64,000 bases of DNA from Neptunicoccus cionae. GTDB lineage: Bacteria; Pseudomonadota; Alphaproteobacteria; Rhodobacterales; Rhodobacteraceae. This document shows positions 9,158-17,075 of the stretch, piece by piece. The notes under the pieces were generated by a model, which had not been told where the DNA came from, did not search any database, and saw only the letters and a list, made by a program, of their open reading frames with translations. The stretch covers positions 434,001-498,000 of the forward strand of contig NZ_BMKA01000002.1 in assembly GCF_014643735.1 (NCBI RefSeq), given 5' to 3'. Both the position numbers and the translations under genes were made by a program. Numbering within the stretch: position 1 is the stretch's first letter; every line of letters begins with the position of its first letter.

Positions 9158-9440
9158 AACAAACGTCCCCCTGCTTCAAGGTTCCCCGAAATACTCCCGC
9201 CTGGGGCGTCCCGCAATCAGCAGCAGCCCAATTTAGTTTGAGTATTTTAAGAACATCGAAACCTTTCGAGTCGCATTCTCGCCCTACGGCACAGGCTAAA
9301 GAGCCGATGGCCGTGAACGTTGAAGCCGCTTTACCCTCCCTATAGGGCAAAAGTGTCAAATCTGCAGGGGCGTGCGCAAAGAGAGGTCGGACGCCCCTGT
9401 CAGCGGCGGTTGCGGCACTTGGGAACAGTCGTTCATCCAT
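9150..9440 (-). other. Questionable small reading frame that exactly fills an operon gap
   Basis: A 96-codon frame starts inside the ATPase stop region (8-base overlap) and ends inside the start of the permease (8-base overlap), so it would be perfectly coupled at both ends. Against it: the codons include AGG, CGA, CTA, TTA and ATA, unlike the neighbours; the product has no recognisable domain, helix pattern or signal; and a strong inverted repeat (CAGGGGCGT 9365-9373 with ACGCCCCTG 9391-9399) lies within it. It may be a decayed gene or plain spacer DNA. Confidence 0.2.
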
Positions 9441-10212
9441 CCGCGTGTCCCTCTCTCAGCCCGTCGCGCACGCGGTGGGCGATTTCGATGAATTCCGGTG
9501 AATCGCGGATATCAAGGGGGCGTTCCTTGGGCAGCGGACTGCCGATGACATCGGCAATCCGGCCCGGTCTCGGGGACATGACTACGATTTTCGTGGAAAG
9601 ATACACCGCTTCGGGGATGGAGTGTGTCACGAACCCGATGGTTTTTTCCGTGCGCGCCCAGAGCGCAAGGAGTTGTTCGTTCAGATGGTCCCGCACGATC
9701 TCGTCGAGCGCGCCGAAAGGCTCGTCCATCAGCAGAATATCCGCATCAAAGGCCAGCGCCCGCGCGATGGAAGCCCGCTGTTGCATCCCGCCTGACAATT
9801 GCCAAGGGAACTTGCGATCAAACCCGTCGAGCTCCACCAGTTCAAGCACCTGTTGCACCCGCTTGGCCTGATCTTCTTTTGAATACCCCATAATTTCCAG
9901 CGGCAGGCGGATGTTTCCGCCGATTGTGCGCCACGGATATAGCCCTGCCGCCTGAAACACATACCCATACGCGCGGGAACTACGCGCCTCGCGCGGGGTA
10001 ACGCCGTTGACCGTGATCTCCCCACCCGTCGGGGTTTCCAGATCAGCCATACAGCGCAGGAATGTGGTTTTCCCACAGCCCGAAGGCCCGATGAAAGAAA
10101 CAAACTCTCCCTTGGCGATATCAAGGTTGATATCCTTTAGCGCGTGGACTGGACCGTCGTTGGTCTCAAACGTGAGACTAAGGTTCTTTGCTGAAATTAC
10201 AGTGTCGTTCAT
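9433..10212 (-). CDS. ABC importer ATP-binding protein
   Basis: 259 residues. Walker A (GPSGCGKTT, 42-50), signature LSGGM (139-143) and Walker B with the catalytic glutamate (ILLMDEP, 159-165) are all intact, so it should hydrolyse ATP to drive import through the two permeases downstream. The family is that of SsuB/TauB/ThiZ proteins. The ATG at 10212 (MNDTVISAKN) is chosen because CAGGGA lies just ahead; an upstream ATG would add 45 residues with no family counterpart and run into the VOC gene. Confidence 0.92.
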   Translation of the reverse strand: MNDTVISAKNLSLTFETNDGPVHALKDINLDIAKGEFVSFIGPSGCGKTTFLRCMADLETPTGGEITVNGVTPREARSSRAYGYVFQAAGLYPWRTIGGNIRLPLEIMGYSKEDQAKRVQQVLELVELDGFDRKFPWQLSGGMQQRASIARALAFDADILLMDEPFGALDEIVRDHLNEQLLALWARTEKTIGFVTHSIPEAVYLSTKIVVMSPRPGRIADVIGSPLPKERPLDIRDSPEFIEIAHRVRDGLREGHADG

Positions 10213-10228
10213 TCCCTGCTTTCTGTTT

Positions 10229-10639
10229 TTATCTTGTGGGTCGCTTCCAGAGTTTAGGCTCTGATAGTTCGACCGAATTCCCTGCCGGATCTCTGACGTA
10301 GATTGATCTTGCGCCGTTTGGCCATTGGAAATCCGCTTCAATGGCAATGTTTAGTTTGTTCAGATGTGTGGCCCAGCGGTCCAACTCGGCGCCGCTGACC
10401 CGAAAACACATATGCCCCTGCCCTTCTGCGCCGTGGGTAGGCACGGGCAATCCGCTTGGGGCTTTGGTGGTGGCTTCGGGGTTGAAAATCAGCAGCATCC
10501 CCGGTCCGCAACCGAAAAACACATGCCGCCCCTCCACACGGAGCACCTCTTCAAGCCCGAAAACGCGGCTGTAAAAATCGGCAGCCGCCTCCAGATCGCG
10601 GGCGTAGAGGGCTGTTTCCAGAATGGCGTCGGGGGTCAT
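10229..10639 (-). CDS. VOC (glyoxalase/bleomycin-resistance fold) protein
   Basis: 136 residues with two beta-alpha-beta-beta-beta units, as in metal-dependent lyases, isomerases and dioxygenases of the VOC superfamily. RDLEAAADFYSRVFGLEE and IYVRDPAGNSVELSEP are the typical first and last motifs. It is placed between dihydropyrimidinase and the importer ATPase, 17 bases from the latter's start, and is surely in the same transcript. A role in pyrimidine or hydantoin breakdown, for instance racemising or detoxifying an intermediate, is a guess from position. The true substrate cannot be told from sequence. Confidence 0.8.
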   Translation of the reverse strand: MTPDAILETALYARDLEAAADFYSRVFGLEEVLRVEGRHVFFGCGPGMLLIFNPEATTKAPSGLPVPTHGAEGQGHMCFRVSGAELDRWATHLNKLNIAIEADFQWPNGARSIYVRDPAGNSVELSEPKLWKRPTR

Positions 10640-10710
10640 GGCTGTCCCTCGTTGAAAAACAGCACCGGCCCGTGTGTCTGACGATCAGAGAAACGGGCGC
10701 GGCACATATC

Positions 10711-12174
10711 TTAAATCCCCGCCGGAATGTTCATCGGATCCCGCTCTATCTTGCGGGGCGAGTTCAGTTCCTTCCACTTGGACAGCGCGGTGTGAGCCGA
10801 TGGGAAAGCCGGACGCGGCACGAAACGGCCCCGACCGGGCTGTGGCTGGGAGTTTTTGCCCCAAGCCCAGATCACATCCCCGCGGCTCAGCGTGTAGCGG
10901 GCGTTGGCTGTAACCTCAAACCCTTCGAACACGTTGTAATCCAACACGGAATGATGATTGCTCGGCGAAATAGTCTTGGAGATCTTCGGGTCCCAGACCA
11001 CGATATCTGCATCCGCACCTTCCACGATCGCACCCTTCTTGGGATAGATGTTCAGGATTTTCGCCACATTGGTCGAGGTCGCAGCAACAAATTCCTGCGG
11101 TGTCAGGCGGCCTGTTTCAACACCTTCCGTCCAAAGCACAGCCAGCCGTTCCTCCAACCCGTTGGAACCGTTCGGGATGATGCGGAAATCATCCCGCCCG
11201 GCCCGTTTCTGTTCAGTGTTAAAGGCCGCGTGATCAGTTGCAACAACTTGCAAAGATCCCGATTGCAGACCGGCCCACAGACTGTCCTGATGTTTCTTGT
11301 TGCGGAAGGGCGGTGACATCACGCGGCGCGCAGCGTGGTCCCAATCCTTGTTGAAATACTCGCTTTCGTCCAGCGTCAGGAACTGGATCAGCGGTTCCCC
11401 GTAGACGCGCATACCCTTCTGGCGGGCACGGCGGATCGCTTCGTGGGCCTGCTCGCAAGACACATGCACAATGTAAAGCGGAACGCCTGCGGCATCGGCA
11501 ATCGTGATCGCGCGGTTGGCGGCTTCGCCTTCCAGTTCGGGCGGGCGGGAATAGGCATGGCCTTCGGGGCCGGTGATCCCCTCGTTCATGTATTTCTCTT
11601 GCAGGATCGCAACCAGATCGCCGTTTTCGGCGTGAACCATCGGCAAAGCGCCGAGTTCCTTACAGCGTTGAAAAGAGGCGAACATCTCGTCGTCCTCAAT
11701 CATCAAAGCGCCTTTGTAGGCCATGAAGTGTTTGAAGGAGTTTACGCCCATTTCCACAGCCGTCTTCATCTCTTCAAAGATGTTCTCGTTCCAGCCTGTC
11801 ACCGCCATGTGATAGCCGATGTCCGAACAAATCTGCGGCGCGGATTTGCGGTGCCATTCCTTGATACCGTTTACGATAGAGCCGTCTTCACCGGGCAGGC
11901 AGAAATCCACCAACATCGTCGTGCCACCACAGGCCGCTGCCCATGTACCGGATTCAAAAGTCTCGGCGGCGGTGGTGCCCATGAACGGCATTTCTAGGTG
12001 GGTGTGGGGGTCGATCCCGCCCGGAATGACATAGGCCCCTTCCGCGTCAATATATTCATCGCCTTTCAGATCCTCGCCGATTTGTTTGATCGTTTCCCCT
12101 TCGATCAAAACATCGGCTTTCCAAGCGCGGTCTGCGGTGCAAACGGTGCCGCCTTTGATGACTTTGGTGGTCAT
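10711..12174 (-). CDS. hydA: Dihydropyrimidinase (D-hydantoinase family)
   Basis: 487 residues. The enzyme hydrolyses dihydrouracil or dihydrothymine to the N-carbamoyl-beta-amino acid, the second step of reductive pyrimidine catabolism. The amidohydrolase metal site is complete: H57 and H59 in GIDPHTHLE, and the lysine that is carboxylated to bridge the two zinc ions in FMAYKG (K154). Product flows to the amidohydrolase encoded just upstream, and the substrate comes from PreTA, encoded 3.6 kb away on the same strand. The length and motifs favour dihydropyrimidinase over allantoinase. Confidence 0.93.
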   Translation of the reverse strand: MTTKVIKGGTVCTADRAWKADVLIEGETIKQIGEDLKGDEYIDAEGAYVIPGGIDPHTHLEMPFMGTTAAETFESGTWAAACGGTTMLVDFCLPGEDGSIVNGIKEWHRKSAPQICSDIGYHMAVTGWNENIFEEMKTAVEMGVNSFKHFMAYKGALMIEDDEMFASFQRCKELGALPMVHAENGDLVAILQEKYMNEGITGPEGHAYSRPPELEGEAANRAITIADAAGVPLYIVHVSCEQAHEAIRRARQKGMRVYGEPLIQFLTLDESEYFNKDWDHAARRVMSPPFRNKKHQDSLWAGLQSGSLQVVATDHAAFNTEQKRAGRDDFRIIPNGSNGLEERLAVLWTEGVETGRLTPQEFVAATSTNVAKILNIYPKKGAIVEGADADIVVWDPKISKTISPSNHHSVLDYNVFEGFEVTANARYTLSRGDVIWAWGKNSQPQPGRGRFVPRPAFPSAHTALSKWKELNSPRKIERDPMNIPAGI

Positions 12175-12355
12175 GTGTTTTCTCCCATTTTCTCCGCATC
12201 GTTCCTAGCCTTGGCTGGAACTACCCTCAGAACGTGATCAGAATATCTCTACTCCATCCTGCCAATGCGGTTTGTTTTCTTCGTTCAAACGTACTTTCTA
12301 ACTCTACACCAAGGATGGCCGATCTTTAGAGGCGAGGCCATTATGCACAGGGTGC

Positions 12356-13606
12356 TCACCCCTGCACCTCCGCCGTCTCCAGCACTGCGTGCATCAACAC
12401 ATCTGCACCAGCCGCAGCCCATTCCTTGGAAATTTCTTCCGCCTCGTTATGGCTCAGACCGTCCACACAAGGGCACATCACCATCGCGGTGGGCGCCATG
12501 CGGTTGATCCAGCAGGCATCATGCCCCGCGCCGGATACGATGTTGCGGTGGCTATAGCCCAGCCGTTCTGCTGCGTTGCGCACGGCTGTGACGCAGCCCT
12601 CGTCGAATTCAACCGGATCAAAACCGCCGACTTTTTCGAACTCCACGCCCAACCCCATATCATCGGCAATCTTTTGCGCCGCAGCTTTGAAACGGGTTTC
12701 CATATCCTTAATCACATCCAACTGCGGGGAGCGGAAATCGACCGTGAACACCACCTTGCCCGGAATCACATTGCGCGAGTTGGGGTAAACGTCGATGTGC
12801 CCTGCCGCGCCGACTGCATCGGGTTTGTGGGACCATGCGATCTCCTCCACCTGCTCCAGCATCCGCGCCATGCCAAGCCCTGCGTTCTTGCGCATCGGCA
12901 TCGGCGTGCTGCCGGTGTGGGCGTCCTTGCCTGTGACGGTGACTTGCGTCCACGACAGGCCCTGCCCGTGGGTGACAACACCGACATCCTTGCCTTCGGC
13001 TTCCAGAATTGGCCCCTGCTCGATGTGCAGTTCGAAGAATGCGTGCATCTTGCGTTCGCCTACGGGTTCATCCCCCTTCCAACCGATCCGCGCCAGTTCG
13101 TCCCCGAACTTCAACCCTTCGGCATCTTCGCGCGCGTGAGCCCAGTCTTGCGTGTGCATCCCTGCAAACACACCTGACGCCAGCATGGCAGGCGCAAAGC
13201 GTGTGCCTTCCTCGTTAGTCCAGTTTGTCACGACAATCGGATGTTTGGTTTTCACGCCAAGATCATTCATCGAACGCAAAAGCTCCAATCCGCCCAGCAC
13301 CCCAAGGATACCATCGTATTTGCCGCCTGTTGGCTGGGTATCAAGGTGCGACCCCACAAAGACCGGCAGCGCGTCAGGATCGGTGCCTTCATACCGCGCG
13401 AACATATTGCCCATCGTGTCGAGCCCCATCGTGCAGCCTGCTTCCTCGCACCATTTCTGGAACAGGGCGCGGCCCTCGCCATCTTCATCTGTCAGGGTTT
13501 GCCGGTTGTTGCCGCCCGCCACGCCGGGGCCGATCTTGGCCATCTCCATCAGACTGTCCCACAGCCGGTCTGCGTTTATCCGGAGGTTGCTTGCTGGTGC
13601 CGCCAT
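12356..13606 (-). CDS. N-carbamoyl-beta-alanine amidohydrolase (beta-ureidopropionase, M20 family)
   Basis: 416 residues. It should release beta-alanine or beta-aminoisobutyrate with CO2 and ammonia, the last step of the reductive pathway. Metal-site motifs of the hydantoinase/carbamoylase M20 branch are present: GSHLDTQPTGGKYDG, TNEEGTRF and near the C-terminus DGLSHNEAEE. It is the first gene of the minus-strand catabolic run, transcribed from the region with two RutR boxes. A 181-base gap before dihydropyrimidinase holds nothing I can identify. The related allantoate amidohydrolases cannot be fully excluded, but the neighbours argue for the pyrimidine pathway. Confidence 0.9.
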   Translation of the reverse strand: MAAPASNLRINADRLWDSLMEMAKIGPGVAGGNNRQTLTDEDGEGRALFQKWCEEAGCTMGLDTMGNMFARYEGTDPDALPVFVGSHLDTQPTGGKYDGILGVLGGLELLRSMNDLGVKTKHPIVVTNWTNEEGTRFAPAMLASGVFAGMHTQDWAHAREDAEGLKFGDELARIGWKGDEPVGERKMHAFFELHIEQGPILEAEGKDVGVVTHGQGLSWTQVTVTGKDAHTGSTPMPMRKNAGLGMARMLEQVEEIAWSHKPDAVGAAGHIDVYPNSRNVIPGKVVFTVDFRSPQLDVIKDMETRFKAAAQKIADDMGLGVEFEKVGGFDPVEFDEGCVTAVRNAAERLGYSHRNIVSGAGHDACWINRMAPTAMVMCPCVDGLSHNEAEEISKEWAAAGADVLMHAVLETAEVQG

Positions 13607-13645
13607 GAATCTTCTCCCTGTCTTGCATCTTGCGCTGGTCTTTTT

Positions 13646-13661
13646 CTGACCATATGGTCAG
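13646..13661. promoter_or_regulatory. RutR-type operator 1 (perfect dyad)
   Basis: CTGACCATATGGTCAG is a perfect palindrome and matches the E. coli RutR consensus TTGACCANNTGGTCAA except for the outermost bases. It lies in the 108-base gap between the divergent amidohydrolase and rutR-like genes, about 40 bases ahead of the former. Confidence 0.8.
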
Positions 13662-13676
13662 GACTATGGATGCACC

Positions 13677-13692
13677 CTGACCATTCGGTCAA
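13677..13692. promoter_or_regulatory. RutR-type operator 2
   Basis: CTGACCATTCGGTCAA has perfect TGACC/GGTCA arms. Its centre is 31 bases from that of operator 1, close to three helical turns, so two dimers could sit on the same DNA face. It is 23 bases ahead of the first rutR-like gene, suggesting autoregulation plus control of the catabolic operon. Confidence 0.75.
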
Positions 13693-13714
13693 GAATTTTC
13701 TGAAAGTGCTTTGA

Positions 13715-14350
13715 ATGAACCCAAATGCCGCCCCCGTCCGCAAACAAAATAAGCGCCGTGAGAAAGAAGTGGTTATTTTGCAGGCAGCGGAAAAAATCTT
13801 TGCAGAGGAAGGGTTTGGCGGTGCTACAATGCAGCTTATTGCGGATGCGGCACAGCTGCCAAAGGCAAATGTGCATTATTATTTCTCAACCAAAGAAGAA
13901 CTTTACCGACAGGTTGTCTCCAATATTTTCGACGTCTGGCTGCAAGCCGCAGGCAGCTTTGAAGAATCCGACGGCCCTGCGGAAGGGATCGGCGCCTATA
14001 TCGACGCCAAGATGGAGATCAGCCGCACGCGCCCCGCAGGCTCCAAGGTTTGGGCCTCCGAAGTGATGCACGGTGCGCCGATCATTCAGGACTATCTCGA
14101 AACCACGCTGGTGGAATGGACCAACTCTCGCATTCAGGCCATCGAAGCGTGGATTGCGGCAGGATTGATGGACCCGATCAGCCCGCGACACCTGCTTTAC
14201 ATGATCTGGGCCACGACCCAGCACTACGCCGACTTCGGCCATCAGATTCAAACCCTGAACCACAACTCTCCCCTGTCCGAAGACGAATGGAACAGAGCCA
14301 AGGATTCGGTTAAAACGATCATTCTTAAAGGTATTGGCGTCGCAACGTGA
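13715..14350 (+). CDS. TetR-family regulator, RutR-like (paralogue 1)
   Basis: 211 residues. An N-terminal TetR helix-turn-helix (GATMQLIADAAQLPKANVHYYF, about residues 31-53) precedes a RutR/YcdC-type C-terminal domain ending in ISPRHLLYMIWATTQHYADF, a motif shared with E. coli RutR, which binds uracil or thymine and leaves DNA. It diverges from the amidohydrolase gene across two RutR boxes. Its recognition helix (PKANVHYYF) differs from that of E. coli RutR more than paralogue 2 does, so its ligand or its operator may have changed. Confidence 0.85.
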   Translation: MNPNAAPVRKQNKRREKEVVILQAAEKIFAEEGFGGATMQLIADAAQLPKANVHYYFSTKEELYRQVVSNIFDVWLQAAGSFEESDGPAEGIGAYIDAKMEISRTRPAGSKVWASEVMHGAPIIQDYLETTLVEWTNSRIQAIEAWIAAGLMDPISPRHLLYMIWATTQHYADFGHQIQTLNHNSPLSEDEWNRAKDSVKTIILKGIGVAT

Positions 14351-14385
14351 CGCGCTAGTTTATTATGCATTAAGGGCACGACGAT

Positions 14386-15027
14386 ATGGCACGCGCAGCT
14401 TCCACCAAAGGAAACACCCGAATCCAGCGTCAAAAGACGACGCAGATCCTAGACGCGGCGCTAGAGGTGTTTTCGACCTACGGTTTTCGAGGCTCCACCA
14501 TCGATCAGATCGCAGCACAAGCGGGCCTGTCCAAGCCCAATATCCTCTACTATTTCGACGGCAAGGAAGCGATCCACGGCGTGCTTCTGGACCGGTTGCT
14601 CCACACATGGCTGGAGCCGTTGGAGCACCTCGGCGAGAGCGAGAATCCGGTGGATGAAATCTGTGCCTATGTGACCCGCAAGCTGGAAATGTCGCGGGAT
14701 TATCCCCGTGAAAGCCGCCTGTTTGCCAATGAAATCCTGCAAGGCGCGCCTAATATTCTTGCTGAATTGCAAGGACCGTTGAAGTCCCTGACAGATGAAA
14801 AATGCCGCCTGATCCAAAGCTGGATTGACGCCGGAGAAATCGCGCCCCTTGATCCACATCACCTGATCTTTTCCATATGGTCGACAACCCAGCACTATGC
14901 GGATTTTGACGTACAGGTGAAGGCGGTTCTGGGCGCGTCAACCACAGACAGGTTTGAGACCGCGCAAACCCATCTCGACCACTTGTTCCGCAGTATGCTG
15001 ACGCCGCGCAGAACAGATGGGATCTAA
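14386..15027 (+). CDS. rutR: TetR-family regulator RutR (paralogue 2)
   Basis: 213 residues. This copy is very close to E. coli RutR in the ligand domain: KLEMSRDYPRESRLF, EILQGAPNI and LDPHHLIFSIWSTTQHYADF all have direct counterparts, and the recognition segment GLSKPNILYYF resembles GVSKTNLLYYF. RutR senses uracil/thymine and controls pyrimidine breakdown. It follows paralogue 1 by 35 bases on the same strand and overlaps the next gene by 11 bases, so three genes appear to form one operon. I give the rutR name to this copy because of the closer match. Confidence 0.85.
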   Translation: MARAASTKGNTRIQRQKTTQILDAALEVFSTYGFRGSTIDQIAAQAGLSKPNILYYFDGKEAIHGVLLDRLLHTWLEPLEHLGESENPVDEICAYVTRKLEMSRDYPRESRLFANEILQGAPNILAELQGPLKSLTDEKCRLIQSWIDAGEIAPLDPHHLIFSIWSTTQHYADFDVQVKAVLGASTTDRFETAQTHLDHLFRSMLTPRRTDGI

Positions 15028-15718
15028 GGTCACAGCATTCTTGCGGGATCACTGGCAACTTTTGCTGCTGGTGGCGCTGGTTTTCGTGTTCTGGCGCACC
15101 CCTTTTCTGCTGCCCCTGCGACTGCTGATTGTTTTCTTCCATGAAGCGGCCCATGCGATTGCAACGGTCCTGACCGGCGGATCGGTGGTGGAATTCGTAA
15201 TTAACGCCAATGAATCCGGCCATGTCCTTAGCCGTGGCGGCAGCCGGTTTATGACCTTAACCGCAGGATACCTCGGATCGCTGCTGATCGGTGCGCTGCT
15301 GTTCCTACTTGCGGTGCGTACCCGATGGGACCGCCCCGCACTCGGGCTGCTCGGTGCAATGATCGGCGCCGTTACCCTGTTTTACATCCGCGCGCTTTTC
15401 CCGCTGGTCTTTGGCGTGGCGATAGCAGCAGCCTTCGTCGCCATCGCCTACGCCTTGCGCCCCGCTTACAGCGATTTCCTGCTGCGTTTGATCGGGGCCA
15501 CCAGCATGATCTATGTGCCTTACGACATTTTCTCCGACACTATCCGCGGCGCGGCGGCCCGTTCTGATGCGCGTATGTTGGCCGAAGAGTTTGGCGGCGC
15601 AACTGTACTGTGGGGCGCGCTCTGGCTCGGGATCAGCCTGTGGTTCATAACCTTCGTACTCCGCTACGCACTGCGCGATCCCAGTAACATCCAGTGGCGC
15701 AACCCGCAGACAAAATAA
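15017..15718 (+). CDS. Polytopic membrane protein with HEAAH metalloprotease-like motif (M50-type)
   Basis: 233 residues, mostly hydrophobic, with about six membrane segments. H42-E-A-A-H46 lies in the second one, in the context FFHEAAHAIATVLTGG, which is the zinc-binding motif of M50-type intramembrane proteases and of the M50B-like family. The second metal ligand expected near the C-terminus (an NPDG-like motif) is not obvious. The start lies inside the end of rutR paralogue 2 (11-base overlap), so synthesis is probably coupled. A role in pyrimidine sensing or uptake is not established; conserved proteins of this kind are also found elsewhere alone. Confidence 0.75.
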   Translation: MGSKVTAFLRDHWQLLLLVALVFVFWRTPFLLPLRLLIVFFHEAAHAIATVLTGGSVVEFVINANESGHVLSRGGSRFMTLTAGYLGSLLIGALLFLLAVRTRWDRPALGLLGAMIGAVTLFYIRALFPLVFGVAIAAAFVAIAYALRPAYSDFLLRLIGATSMIYVPYDIFSDTIRGAAARSDARMLAEEFGGATVLWGALWLGISLWFITFVLRYALRDPSNIQWRNPQTK

Positions 15719-15740
15719 AACGGGACGCCAAGGCGCCCCG
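15712..15740 (-). terminator. Terminator of preT-preA
   Basis: On the minus strand GGGGCGCC and GGCGTCCC form a six-pair stem with one G-U pair and a small loop, followed by TTTTATTTT. It lies 29 bases after the preA stop and overlaps the stop codon of the converging M50-type gene, so it may act on both transcripts. Confidence 0.65.
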
Positions 15741-15768
15741 CTTCAATGTTCTGATAAATACTCGAACC

Positions 15769-17073
15769 TTACTCTGCTGCAACAACACTCGGGTTGTTGG
15801 GATGGGTGGTCCAGTCGCCATGCTCGGCGGAAACCACCTGCCCCGTACGCTCATCCACCATACCCGGCTCCAGCGTTTCCATAGTGATGCAGCCTTCCAC
15901 AGGGCAGACATTCACACACAGGTTACAGGCCACACATTCGTCGTCCATCACCTCGAACACGCGATCCGCAGACATGGAAATCGCCTGATGAGAGGTATCT
16001 TCACAGGCCGCAAAGCAGCGACCGCATTTGATGCAGTCGTCCTGACTGATCCGCGCTTTGGTGACGTGGTTCAGGTTCAGATGCTGCCAGTCACGCACGT
16101 TTGGTACGGCACGGCCAACCACATCATCAATGCTGGCGTGGCCTTTTTCGTCCATCCACTGGCCAAGACCGCTGATCATTTCCTGCACAACCTTAAACCC
16201 GTAGGTCATCGCTGCGGTACAGACCTGCACATTGCCACAGCCAAGCGACATGAACTCAGCCGCATCGCGCCATGTGGTGATGCCGCCGATACCAGACATA
16301 GGCAAACCGGCCGTTTCAGGGCTGCGGGCGATTTCGGCAACCATGTTCATGGCAATCGGCTTCACCGCCGGACCGCAATACCCCCCGTGGGAGCCCTTGC
16401 CGTCGATAGTGGGTTCCGGTGCAAAATTGTCCAGATTGACGCTGGTGATCGAATTAATGGTGTTGATCAGGCTGACCGCATCCGCGCCGCCCCGTTTCGC
16501 CGCCTGCGCTGGATAGCGCACATCGGTGATGTTAGGGGTCAGCTTGACGATCACCGGCATGCGGGTGTTCTGCTTGCACCAACGTGTGACCATTTCGATA
16601 TATTCCGGCACCTGCCCCACGGCAGAGCCCATGCCCCGTTCGGCCATTCCGTGTGGACAGCCAAAGTTCAGCTCGATCCCGTCCGCGCCGGTTTCTTCCA
16701 CCACTGGCAGAATTGCCTTCCATGCGTCTTCCTCGCACGGAACCATCAGGGATACGATCAACGCGCGGTCGGGATAATCCCGCTTCACCGCTTTGATCTC
16801 GCGCAGGTTTTGCTGCAAGGGGCGGTCGGTGATCAGCTCGATGTTGTTGAGTCCCAGCAAGCGCCGGTCCGCACCGAATATCGCGCCGTAGCGGGGGCCG
16901 TTTACGTTGACCACTGGCGGGCCTTCTTCGCCCAAAGTCTTCCAAACCACACCGCCCCAGCCGGCCTCATAGGCGCGGCGGACGTTGTATTCCTTATCCG
17001 TAGGCGGGGCCGAGGCCAGCCAGAACGGGTTCGGGGATTTAATGCCTACAAATTCGCTTCTCAGATCAGCCAT
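15769..17073 (-). CDS. preA: NAD-dependent dihydropyrimidine dehydrogenase, catalytic subunit PreA
   Basis: 434 residues. PreA reduces uracil and thymine to dihydro forms at an FMN site. The N-terminal TIM-barrel domain resembles class 1B dihydroorotate dehydrogenase (DLRSEFVGIKSPNPFWLASAPPTDK, then GIELNFGCPHG). The C-terminal part has two 4Fe-4S motifs (CIKCGRCFAAC and CVACNLCVNVC) which take electrons from PreT. It follows preT with two bases between stop and start. Together with dihydropyrimidinase and the amidohydrolase it gives a complete reductive pathway. Confidence 0.94.
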   Translation of the reverse strand: MADLRSEFVGIKSPNPFWLASAPPTDKEYNVRRAYEAGWGGVVWKTLGEEGPPVVNVNGPRYGAIFGADRRLLGLNNIELITDRPLQQNLREIKAVKRDYPDRALIVSLMVPCEEDAWKAILPVVEETGADGIELNFGCPHGMAERGMGSAVGQVPEYIEMVTRWCKQNTRMPVIVKLTPNITDVRYPAQAAKRGGADAVSLINTINSITSVNLDNFAPEPTIDGKGSHGGYCGPAVKPIAMNMVAEIARSPETAGLPMSGIGGITTWRDAAEFMSLGCGNVQVCTAAMTYGFKVVQEMISGLGQWMDEKGHASIDDVVGRAVPNVRDWQHLNLNHVTKARISQDDCIKCGRCFAACEDTSHQAISMSADRVFEVMDDECVACNLCVNVCPVEGCITMETLEPGMVDERTGQVVSAEHGDWTTHPNNPSVVAAE

Positions 17074-17075
17074 TG

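Noticed and set aside
12175-12355. A separate promoter or RutR box ahead of dihydropyrimidinase
   Set aside because: A partial ACCA-N4-TGGC resemblance at about 12310 has the wrong spacing, and no dyad like those at 13646-13692 is present.
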